From: Amaranthus tricolor
Lineage: Eukaryota; Streptophyta; Magnoliopsida; Caryophyllales; Amaranthaceae
Direction: 5' to 3'
DNA length: 64,000 bases
NCBI RefSeq assembly: GCF_026212465.1
Contig: NC_080047.1
Coordinates: forward strand, 39,740,422-39,804,421
The notes below the pieces were generated by a model. That model was not told where the DNA came from. It made no database searches and saw nothing but the letters and a program-made list of their open reading frames with translations. Positions within the stretch are counted from its first letter, which is position 1, and each line of letters opens with the position of its first letter. Shown here piece after piece: positions 25,841 through 35,992 of this stretch. The translations under genes and the position numbers were made by a program.

Positions 25841-27155
25841 AAGATTTGATTTTCACAATATCAAAACTTGAGACTTTTTCAAGGACAATAGTTTTAATGA
25901 TGCTTTTTGTCACTTTTTTTAACACAATATATGTAGCAAGTTTAAAGTGATGGAATAACATAATATTTGCAGTAGAGTTTGTCATCTTAGTGGCTATGAA
26001 GATGCAATTGAATTTTTTTTTAAAGAATTGCATCTCTGTTGTGTTAACAACGGGTCAAGGCCACAGATCAAGTCGAATCGACTCATAAAAGTAATTGGAT
26101 CAAAATTTTCAATTCAGTTTCACTTATTTTAGATTAGGATAGTCGAATTAGTAGTTTAGATCAACTTTATCATCATCATCATTCTCAGTGTATTCCGCTC
26201 ATAAAAAACCATGGTCAGAATCTGAAGAGGAAAGAAAGTACGAGAGCTCAGATCAACTTTAACAGTTAGTTGAAATTGGCAATTTGTATGAAAGTTTTAG
26301 GTAATCAGTGGGCCCTATGTCCTTAGCCCTTTGAATATAATTTGACCAAGAACTACCGCCCTCTTATATAAATATACACATCCTAATTCTCATGTATGCA
26401 TTACACTTATACTCTAAAATTCAATCCGTCAAAAAAAAAAATTGATATTTAAAGTGAAGAAATGCACCCCATTTAAAAATTTTGATAACTCCATTTATTT
26501 ACCCACATTTCTAATTAGTGATGCTTGCTACATAGAAGAAGTATGTTTTATTCCTCTATTCATGTAAATTTTCAACATTATATCACTTTCTTTTGGAAAT
26601 ACTTGTTAGATAAGAATTTTTACTACTATTTATCATTTAAACTTATTTTTTTAAATTGTGGCTAATGTGTAACAAAAGATATAATGACGTGGGATTTTGA
26701 TTAAATCGCCAAATTTCCTATTTTCGAAATAGTAACTTTTTATAATTTTTAGTTATATATAACTCAAAATATAAATAATCAAAACAACACGTTAAATTGC
26801 ATAAAAACATAAAATGTAAAGTAAAATGCAACAGAGAAAGTAATGTTTAATGACCTTTTTATTTTTAGTTCGTCTTGTGTGAGATCGTCTCACCGTCAGA
26901 TGAGTCTACAAAAGGCTCATCAAAAGAAACATTAAAAAAAATGAAGCTGAATTTCCACTTATACGAAAGCAGTTTTTTTAAATAGTTAACGCAGATTCAA
27001 TTGAAATCACCTCATAGTGATACGGTTTTCAATAGAAAATTAGTGTTTAATTTTAGTTTTAAATATTTTTTTTGCCTTACTTAAAAACAAAGAACTGATC
27101 TTGTGCAGTGAAAAAATCCCCACAAAACAAAAGAAGCAAGAAGAATACACAGAAA
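25841..27155. other. Intergenic region upstream of bHLH gene
   Basis: AT-rich. Includes a TATA-like box (TTATATAAATATACAC near 26362-26378), a copy of a dispersed repeat (26600-26845) and a GAGATCGTCTCACCGTCAGATG-like small palindromic motif near 26880-26905. No exon was found. The bHLH transcription start could be near 26400 but this is a guess. Confidence 0.4.
26600..26845. repeat. Dispersed repeat family G, copy 1
   Basis: Shares with 29125-29385 and 49385-49992 an ordered set of words: TATCATTTAAACTTATTT, GTGGCTAATGTGTAA, GGGATTTTGATTAAATCG, AACTTTTTATAATTTTTAG, and AACACGTTAAATTGC. No coding capacity; family not recognised. Confidence 0.55.
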
Positions 27156-29591
27156 ATGTATGATCAGACAGAACCTGCTGAAAGTTTAGACCCCATAAAC
27201 ATCCCCAAAACAGCTTCTGCAACTGTTACAGAAAAAACTTCTGATTACACTTGGGGCCCCACAAAAGTGAATAATTTTTATACCCATAATCATGAAATGG
27301 GTATTACCCATTTTGATGAATTAAACCCATATCCTACAACTGATCTTCTCACACTTCTCCATTTACCTAAATACTCTTTTACTTCTTCATCTAACACTCC
27401 TCTTCTTTCTCCAACTTCCTCCTTTGGAAGTTCTGCTTTTAATTTCCCAAGTGTGATGGTGGATAATCCATCTGGAGCTGGGTCTGGGTCTTCTACTATT
27501 TCACATGATCCTTTGTTTCATCTTAACTTTCCATTGAGTCAACTTATGTTTCAACAATCTTTTACTGATGGGTTTAATACTGAAAGAGAGATTGATGTTT
27601 GTGGAAATATGAATGGAAATGGAAATTCATCTTTTTTGTTTGGTGCAATTAATGATGGTGAAGGAAATACAAATACTATAAATGGGTATTATCATGATGA
27701 TAATCATCCTCTTTTTCATGATTTTAATGGAGTTTTTGAGTTTGGTAAAGATGATAAAAAAGTGGGTAAATTACCTAAGACTTCATTTACTGAGAAACAA
27801 AGAAGGAAAAACTTCAGTGACAAGTACCAAGATCTGAGGAGCCTAATTCCCAATCAAACTAAGGTATACTTACTTAATACTTGCCTGTTCCACAATACTT
27901 GCTATTGATGATATTTTTCCACACAACATGACACAATCGGGTGCGTATATTCCAGAATGAAGGACGTAATTTCTTCATACTAAATTACTAGCTTCATTTC
28001 ATTAGAGTGAATATTTGTATTTTAAGCAATTTCATTATAAGCATTATAAGCACTAGGCTCAACACCCCTAAAATTTTTCATTAATTTTTTGAATCACGGT
28101 TTCATCATAGTCGGTAGAATTACTCCCTTTTGTTTCATTTTAAAAATTCCATTTACATTTTTACACGCTTGCGAATACACTAATTTAATACTTTATTTAA
28201 TAGCGATAATTATATCCAACTTTTCCGCCATAAAATTTTATAACTTTATTTTTTTATACGCAAACTTGCATTTTCTTAAAATTTGTGGTAATTAAGTTTG
28301 TTTGATATGACATGTAGGATGATAGAGCATCAATAATATTAGATGCAATAAATCACATTAAGGAGCTAAAAAGAACACTTGGAGAACTCAAAATCCTGGT
28401 TGCTAAGAAGAGGATGAATAATCTCAAGCCTGATCAACAAAACCCGGGTCGTGAACCCGACCCAGAAGAGGTATTAAACGGGTTAACCGCCATGCAACTT
28501 CGAAGCTCATGGGTTCATAGGAAGTGCAAGGACATAGAACTCGACGTTCGAATTTTAGACGATGAAATAAGCATTAAAATAGCGCAGCGCAAGAAAATTA
28601 ACTGTTTATTGTCTATTTCAAGGATTCTTGATGAATTCGGGTTAGATTTACACCATGTTGTTGGAGCTCTTGTCGGAGATTATTACACTTTTCTTTTTAA
28701 CGCTAAGGTAATTTTTGATTAACCTTACTAATCAAATTCTACTTCCGTTTGAAAGTCTGTCCATTTTGGTTTTCCATAGAAATCGTACATTTTGAGCTTT
28801 AATATCTATACTTTAATACGGATCTAACAAGATTCCATAAATATACTCCCCTCTATTTAGAGTCGGTCTTATAAGAGGGTAAGAAGGGTTTGTGCCCCAG
28901 GCCCATTCAAAAAATTAAAAAGACGCTTTAATATTTAATAGTTAGAGACCTATAATAGTATATTTAATTAGTATTTGGGGCCATAATTAATATTTCGCCC
29001 TAGACCTTTCAAATCTCAGGACTGCCTCTAATTATTTGATTTTACGATATATGACTCAAAAAGATCTCACATAATTGAGCCATGCTGTGCTGCGAGAGCA
29101 AGGGACTAATTGCGTATATATATACTGCTACCATTTTGAAATACTTCCAACATTATGGTTATTAGCAATATTTATCATTCAAGCTTATTTATTGCGGCCT
29201 ATGTGTAAAAAAAATAGAGTCAAGTAGGATTTTGTTTGAATCGTGTAATTGTATACTTTCATAATATCAACTTTTTATAATTTTTAGATTAGATGTACAT
29301 AGTTCAATATATATAAATGATAAAAAACACATCATCTTGCGGAAAAAGTTAAATGTAGCAAGTATAACGAAATAAAAGAAGTATAAACAAACTCTTAGAA
29401 ATGGAGAGAATATATATTTATATTAATTATTTGTTTAATTTTGAAATGATTGGTAATTTGTTTGTTGAATTTGATGGCAGATATGTGAAGGGTCATCAGT
29501 TAATGCAAGTGAAATTGCAAATAAGGTTATAGATGTTGTGGAGAGACAGCATGTTGCTGCTGTTGCTGTTGCAACCACTTCTGGTTTTTAG
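27156..29591 (+). CDS. bHLH transcription factor, tapetal bHLH10/89/91-like
   Basis: Three exons: 27156-27863, 28318-28707, 29481-29591 (TAG), 402 residues. The bHLH starts around residue 205 with basic region and helix 1 (FTEKQRRKNFSDKYQDLRSL), then loop IPNQTK, and continues across the intron into helix 2 (DDRASIILDAINHIKELKRT, GELKILVAKKR). An intron between the loop and DDRAS, and the C-terminal block with LQLRSSWVHRKC-like text, fit the plant group containing Arabidopsis bHLH10, bHLH89, bHLH91 and rice TDR/EAT1, nuclear regulators of tapetum and pollen development. E and RR of the basic region are kept, so DNA binding to E-box-like sites is expected, though the usual His is replaced. The N-terminal 200 residues are Ser/Asn/Gly-rich. 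ATG 27156 is chosen because upstream in-frame sequence starts only at a non-ATG codon. Subgroup assignment is moderately sure. Confidence 0.88.
29125..29385. repeat. Dispersed repeat family G, copy 2 (in bHLH intron 2)
   Basis: Contains TCATTCAAGCTTATTTATTG, ATGTGTAA, GTCAAGTAGGATTTTGTTTG then AATCGTGTAATTG, and CAACTTTTTATAATTTTTAG in the same order as copies at 26600 and 49776. Lies in the second bHLH intron, spliced out. Confidence 0.55.
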
Positions 29592-29952
29592 TTGCATGTT
29601 ACAATTAAGTGGTGTTTGATTTTGACGGAAAATATTTAAAAAAAAAAATAAAAATCATATCAAGTCCTTTGTGTCTTTTGAGCTCATAAGCAAAGACTTT
29701 TCCGTTTTATTATACTTACAACTGATAGTGTTATTTTTTCAACATAATACATATACAATTTCAAAAGCAGTTACAAGTATTTAAATCCATATGTATAAGA
29801 TTTCAAAGTCGAATTGTTAATCCAAGAAATAGTTAGATGAACACCACTTGCATTCCAACTAAAACTTACCTAAAGATAAGGGAAATAGACAAGATAAAAT
29901 CTTTTTTCCTAAAATCCTAATACTAACTGTAATTTGTTACAACAAATTGATA

Positions 29953-30254
29953 TATAAAATAGGAAAAACTTGTAAAAAATAATCACAATTACCACTCATT
30001 TGTTCAAAATAATCCTTAATATGGATTAAGTGATCAACTCAAAATAATCCATGATATTGGAGTAACATTTTCAAATTAATCTGAAATATACTTGTCTTCT
30101 TAAACTACACTCAATTATATTAGTAAAAATTATTAATTGGTTTATTTTAAGGTTCTTCTAATAGTATGAATTTTTCCGAGTTAAACTAATCGTACGGATT
30201 ATTTTAAGCATATGACGCAATTCAGATTATTTTTAACAAACTTTCCTATAAAAT
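29953..30254. mobile_element. About 300-bp foldback element (MITE), family A
   Basis: The left end TATAAAATAGGAAAAACTTG, AAAAATAATC and CAAAATAATCC pair with the reverse complement of the right end (TATAGGAAAGTTTG, AAAAATAATCTGAATT, TTAAAATAATCC), giving terminal inverted repeats of about 60 bp with mismatches. No protein encoded. It ends about 14 bp before the copia 5' LTR. Confidence 0.65.
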
Positions 30255-30268
30255 ATATTTTTAGAAAT

Positions 30269-30496
30269 TGTTAGATTGTGTATAGCTGTTACATGTATTA
30301 CAGCTATTAGTATAGGCAAGTATTATAGCAGTTACCAGAAGTAAGTATTATAGCAGTTACCAGAAGCAGTTGCTTATTAGAAGCAGTTACTTCAAGTAGT
30401 TTCTTTGAACCCTTGTATAAATGAACGCCATTACAATTGAATGAATATAACACAGAAAAGAAAAAAACCCAAAACTTGGTGTTAAACCAGAAATCA
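30269..30496 (+). repeat. 5' LTR of copia element
   Basis: 228 bp starting TGTTAGATTG and ending AAATCA. It contains two copies of a 25-bp repeat (AAGTATTATAGCAGTTACCA plus GAAGT), then a TATA-type box (TATAAAT, 30416-30422), about 70 bp before the internal primer binding site. Confidence 0.95.
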
Positions 30497-30509
30497 TGGT
30501 ATCAGAGCC
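30497..30509 (+). other. Primer binding site complementary to initiator tRNA-Met
   Basis: TGGTATCAGAGCC directly follows the 5' LTR. It is the standard minus-strand primer site of plant copia elements. Confidence 0.9.
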
Positions 30510-30573
30510 CGAACGATTCTGAATCGTTTTTGCAGCTTCATCATATACCGACTAACTTACCTTAAAATCCAAA

Positions 30574-31589
30574 ATGGAAGAAGAACCAAGAACTGTCATA
30601 ACACCAGACCAACCGGTCACGATGGGGCAATTGTTGCAACTGATCAACCAGTTAAACACCAACAAATTACCCACCGAAAACACCAACACCCTCTCAATAT
30701 CAGAGAAGCTAACAAACCAGAATTACACAAAATGGTCCAGGCTGACGCACTTAGCCATTAGTGGACGAGGTCGTCTCAATCACATCATCGACGACCCACC
30801 ATCCACAATCGACCCAGCGTACACCAATGGACCAGAAGTGACTCGATTGTTATCTCATGGATTTTGGAGAATACTGACTCAGACGTGGTGAATCAGTATC
30901 TCGATTTCCCAACAGCCAAAGCGTTGTGGCAAGGGATTGAGAGGCTATACAGCAGTGGGAGAGACGACTTGCAAATATTCGATTTAACAGTCAAGGCCAA
31001 CAAAATCCAGCAAGGAACAGACACAATTGAGACATATCACAACAAGCTACTCATGATATGGAAAGAAATCGACAGGAGGCAACCAAACCCAATGAAAGAT
31101 CCAGGTGATATCATCGTTTATAATCAACTAATTCAAAAAAATCGATTGTACCAGTTTTTAGCAGGAATTCATCAAACATTTGATAAAGATAGGCGAGACC
31201 TCTTACTGTTATATACACTCCCAACAGTGGGGGAAGCATATGCAAGTATCAGGAGAGAGGTATTGAGGCGTGGAATCATGAAAACGGAGCCCTCATCAGA
31301 TCTAGAATCACCGGGCTCCGGTGGAGTTTTTACGGCCAAAGGAAGGACTTACCGGCGAGAAGATGACAAGTCTCACCTCAAATGTACCTACTGTGGAGGT
31401 ACAAGGCACACGAGAAACGAGTGCTTCAAACTTGTTGGCTACCCTGAGTGGTGGCCGGATACAAAGAAAAAAGGGGAAAAGAAACCGACCCATTTTCCGA
31501 TCACAACCAGACCGGTAGAGCAGCAGTGGGATGGAGCAATGATGAACCCCCATCAATGGAGGAAAAATAAAAACAAGGGGCGGCCATGA
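30574..31589 (+). pseudogene. copia gag, frameshifted
   Basis: Capsid-like region (ISEKLTNQNYTKWSRLTHLA, then after a frame change WQGIERLYSSGRDDLQIFDL) and a CCHC zinc knuckle (CTYCGGTRHTRNEC) that would bind the genomic RNA. The reading frame changes once around 30855-30885, and the gag frame ends at TGA 31587 out of frame with the protease part. These lesions prevent a full gag-pol polyprotein. Confidence 0.88.
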
Positions 31590-33091
31590 ACAGTACAGGT
31601 ATCGAAGAAGGAGGAAGAGACCTCCTTTCAATCAGAAACGGCGCACAAACAGAACAAGAAGAGGAAAGATTAGGGTTAAGGGGAGGGGGACGTAAAAATG
31701 GGGCTTCTCAACCCTTTATAAAGGGAAGGGGACCACGTGCCTCTTCTTCTTCACAACCCAAATCCCACAATTTTTCTTCCTCTTTTAATATGTCATTTTT
31801 TTGTGAGAAAGGTTGGATTTTTGATTGTGGGGCTACAGATACAATGTCATTTGACCCGAATGATTTTTTGACTCATGAAAAACCTAAGAAAGACATCATT
31901 AAAACCGCAAATGCGGAAGGGATTAAAGTGAGCGGAGCCGGAACTATTTCTTTCACAAAAAACCTCACTTTAAAAAATTGTTTATTTGTACCTGACCTGT
32001 CACATAAATTATTGCCAGTGAGTCAACTTACGAGAGATCTTGATTGTACAGTCCTCATGAAACCCGCCTGTTGTATTGTGCAGGATGCTCAGACAGGAAA
32101 AATTATTGGGCTTGGTATTGAGAGAGATAGATTATATTACTTGGACGAGGAGACTCAAAAAGGCAAAGCGACACTTGTTCGCGGGCTAGAGGAAAGGCAA
32201 CTATAGCATCGACGTCTGGGACATCCTTCTGTAGGGTACCTAGAAAAACTTTTTCCTAATTTTGTAGGGTTAAAACCTGAGTTTAAGTGTGAAACATGTA
32301 TTCTTGCAAAGAGTCACAAACACTCGTATTCTAATAGCTTGAATAAAGTTGATGTGCCCTTTATGCTTGTTCATTCTGATGTGTGGGGCCCTACTCCAAT
32401 TGTAGGACTACATGGTTTTTCGTACTTTGTTACATTTATTGATGATTGTACCCGCATGAGTTGGATTTATTTCCTTAGACAGAAATCTGAAGTCTTTTGT
32501 GTGTTTGTTGAGTTCTATAATATGATTTGTACCCAATTTCAAACCCAACCCCGCATGCTCCGAACTGACAATGGTAGAGAATATATCAATTCTAACATGG
32601 ACCTGTTCTTTAAACAAAAAGGCCTCATACATCAAACATCTTGTCCTAACACAGCCCAACAAAACGGAGTGGCAGAACGGAAAAATCGCACACTACTTGA
32701 GATGACCCGTGCTATTATGCTTGACTCTCGTGTTCCCACACATCTTTGGCCGGAAGCCGTCGCTACTGCCAATTACCTTACCAATAGACTTCCCACAAAG
32801 AGTCTCCAATACCACACACCCCTAGCCACCCTCCAAACCCATTTCCCTATACCCTCTACGCATATTCTACCTCCTCGCATATTTGGGTGCACGGTTTTCG
32901 TTCATTGTCCAACAAGGGTACGAAACAAATTTGAACCAAGAGCAATGAAATGTGTTCTTATTGGATATGGTCGCAATCAAAAAGGTTATCGGTGCTATGA
33001 TCCCTCGACTAGAAAAGTCTATACCACAATGGATTGCGAGTTCATCGAGAATGAGTACTACTATCCCCATCTTCGGATCTTAGTTGGTTAG
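31586..33091 (+). pseudogene. copia protease and integrase, interrupted by stop
   Basis: The protease motif WIFDCGATDTM at about 31820 has Cys in place of the usual Ser of the aspartic protease triad (D-S-G). A TAG at 32204-32206 interrupts the frame just before the integrase HHCC module (HRRLGHPS, KCETCILAKSHKH), apparently a Trp-to-stop change. The integrase core follows with its D,D(35)E residues in HSDVWGP, RTDNGREY and NGVAERKNRTLLEM. A further stop at 33089-33091 precedes another frame change. Confidence 0.88.
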
Positions 33092-33102
33092 TTAGTCCGT
33101 GG

Positions 33103-35092
33103 TTGCCCAACCTTGACCCAAAAGATCAAGTTGACAATGCTACAGAGTCACCTCACCAAGATGTTCTATCCACTCCTCTACCACTACCAATCTTGTCTGA
33201 CCATCAGGTAAGTCATACAGCTCTTGATAAAGTTGTTTCAGCAAGGACTAACAGTGATAATGTGATAGTTGATACTTTGACCGAGGAAATTGACACAGGC
33301 AACACTAACAGTGATAATGTGTTTGTTGATACTCTAACTGAGGAAGTTGCCACAGATACAGTTGAAACAAGGGGTCATGATACATCATATATGTTACCTC
33401 CTCGCTCCACTCGAGGGGTTCCTCCAAGAAGATATGATCCTGAGTATGAAGTACAATGTTTGAGATATCCTATTGAGAAGTCGTCCGAATCAGGAAATTT
33501 GTCACAGAGTGCTTTAGCATTTAAGGTAACTTTAGATACAACCAAGAGCCCAACCACAGTCGAAGAAGCCCTAATGTCTGCACATTGGAGAAAGGCGATG
33601 GAGGAAGAGATTAACGCTCTTAATAAGAATGGTACATGGGAAAAATGCATCTTACCGAATAAAAAGAAAGTCGTCGCATGTAGATGGGTATTCACGATCA
33701 AGTACAAGTCAGATGGCACGATTGAAAGGTACAAGGCTCGACTGGTGGCGAAAGGGTACACTCAGACATATGGAGTTGATTACTCAGAAACCTTTTCTCC
33801 AGTTGCTAAGCTTGATACAATTCGAGTTCTGTTCAACATTACAGCAAACTTAGACTGGCCTCTTCATCAATTTGATGTGAAAAATGCATTTCTGCATGGA
33901 GAGCTACAGGAGGAAGTGTACATGGAAGCCCCATCAGAGTTTACATTAGGGTTCTCAAAGAATGAGGGGTGCAGATTGAGAAAGGCTTGGGTTGACACAA
34001 TCCCGTAGAGCATAGTTTGGAAGATTTACCTCTGCAATGAAGAAATTTGGTTACAGGCAAAGCAATTCAGATCACACCTTGTGTCTTAAACGAAGAGGAG
34101 GCAGAACAACATGCCTGATAATTTATGTCGATGACATGATTATTACCGGGGATGATAGAGACGAAATTGCAAATCTGAAGGGAAAACTATTTCAAGAATT
34201 TGAGATGAAAGACCTGGGTAGACTGAAGTACTTTCTAGGGATTGAAGTTCTTAGATCAAACAAAGGAATTTTCATATCCCAAAGGAAGTATGTTTTAGAC
34301 CTGTTAACTGAAACAGGGATGTTGGACTGCAAGCCCATCGAGACACCAATGATGATGAACCATGGACTACAGATGATTGAAGGAGGGAAATTAGTTGATC
34401 GGATGCAGTATCAACGCATGGTAGGAAAACTAATCTACTTAGCTCACACAAGGCCTGATATTGCATATGCAGTAGGAGTAGTCAGCCGATTCATGCATAG
34501 ACCACAGGTTCAACATATGGACGCAGTTCATCGAATTCTCCGGTACCTCAAGGGATGCCCTGGAAAGGGAATTTTATATCAGAAGAACTGTCATCTTAAT
34601 CTTGTGGCATATACAGATGCAGACTGGGCAGGTGATAGAGATGATAGAAAGTCAACTTCAGGCTACTTTACTCTAGTGGGAGGAAATCTAGTCACCTGGA
34701 GGAGCAAGAAACAAAAGGTGGTGGTCATGTCTAGTGCAGAGGCTGAGTTCAGGGGTGTAGTAAAGGGAATCACAGAAGTCCTGTGGCTGAGAAAGTTACT
34801 AACTGAACTGGGGTTCCCTCCTAAAAGGAGTTGCGAGCTATACTGTGATAATCAAGCGGCTATCAACATTTCAGAAAATCCAGTTCAACATGATCGCACC
34901 AAACATATAGAAGTTGACAGGCATTTCATAAAGGAGAAATTAGAAGCCCAAGTAATCAAGCTTCCGCATGTTAAGTCCAAGGATCAGCTAGCAGACATTC
35001 TTACAAAGGCAGTTGGAACTCAGTTCTTTGAAGAGGTTCTATGCAAGTTGGGTGTTTGTGACCCTACGACCCAACTTGAGGGGGAGTGTTAG
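33103..35092 (+). pseudogene. copia reverse transcriptase and RNase H, frameshifted
   Basis: The RT starts with WRKAMEEEINALNKNGTW and RWVFTIKYKSDGTIERYKAR and includes FSPVAKLDTIRVL and QFDVKNAFLHGEL. A deletion with frame change at about 33970-34030 hits the segment after RLRKA. The frame resumes before the catalytic YVDDM, then MVGKLIYLAHTRPDIAYAVG and RNase H (TDADWAGDRDDRKSTSGY, SSAEAEFRG, DNQAAI, HIEVDRHFI), ending QLEGEC with TAG 35090-35092 already inside the 3' LTR. It would have made the cDNA copying enzyme; not functional here. Confidence 0.9.
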
Positions 35093-35339
35093 ATTGTGTA
35101 TAGCAGTTACATGTATTACAGTTATTAGTATAGGCAAGTACTATAGCAGTTACCAGAAGTAAGTATTATAGTAGTTACCAGAAGTAAATATTATAGCAGT
35201 TACCAGAAGCAGTTGCTTATTAGAAGCAGTTATTTCAAGCAGTTTCTTTGAACCCTTGTATAAATGAACGCCATTACAATTGAATGAATATAACACAGAA
35301 AAGAAAAAAACCCAAAACTTGGTATTAAACCAGAAATCA
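35087..35339 (+). repeat. 3' LTR of copia element
   Basis: 253 bp, TGTTAGATTG to AAATCA, the same as the 5' LTR except about six substitutions and a third copy of the 25-bp repeat unit. TATA-type box at 35259-35265. Followed by the GAAAT target duplication. Confidence 0.95.
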
Positions 35340-35992
35340 GAAATCATACTAAACAGATTTTACTCATTTTCACTCTATTTTTTATCACTAAATTTTTACA
35401 CTATATATTTGTTTTTGGGTTTTAACCACTTCTCATTTTTATTGAAATGGAGATTAATCTAGTAAATTGAATTTCAATAGTTATATGTATCTCAAAACAC
35501 TCATAAGCTTTAGACAAATGTTGCAACTATTAAAATGCAAATGATGTGTACATTGCAACTTGCAACTATTAAAAGCAGTATGATTTCACATGACTTGACT
35601 GTGAGACGGTCGCGTACACTTTTGTTACATTATATCTTCCGCATTCTAAGATGTAAAGTTTTCAAAAATAAATCGATATTTCCCATATTGTAAAGATGTA
35701 AACGAAAAAGTAATTTTCGTCGTTTTAAGAGATTCAAATGGTTAAATATTGAATCCGCCCGAAGATACCAATTCCTAGATCCACAATTTACAGAGTAACC
35801 AGTATCCTTTCACAGGCACAAATTTGACACCAAATACAGACTACCCTGTGACTATTAAGACACACCAAATACAGACTTATCTGAAACTATTAGGACACTT
35901 GACCAGAAACTAGGATATCTCAAGTGTACTCTAAAGAGTGATATTATGTACAACCACCCTTCATCTTCAGCCATTGTCATTACTCAAAGCCT

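Larger units (their letters stand above)
30269..35339 (+). mobile_element. Ty1-copia LTR retrotransposon, near full length (5071 bp)
   Basis: The element has two LTRs (30269-30496 and 35087-35339) with TG...CA ends, a 5-bp target duplication GAAAT (30264-30268 and 35340-35344), a tRNA-iMet primer binding site TGGTATCAGAGC from 30497 and a polypurine tract (TTGAGGGGGAG, 35076-35086). Internal order is gag-protease-integrase-RT-RNase H, which defines copia. The short LTRs and about 5-kb size fit the Ale/Retrofit-type lineage (inference). The LTRs differ by about 6 substitutions plus one 25-bp repeat unit, indicating a fairly recent insertion. Polyprotein lesions (frameshifts near 30855-30885, 31586, 33090 and 33970-34030; stop at 32204) make this copy non-autonomous. 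Confidence 0.95.

Noticed and set aside
33375..33761. 128-codon minus-strand ORF
   Set aside because: Antisense shadow of the copia RT region.
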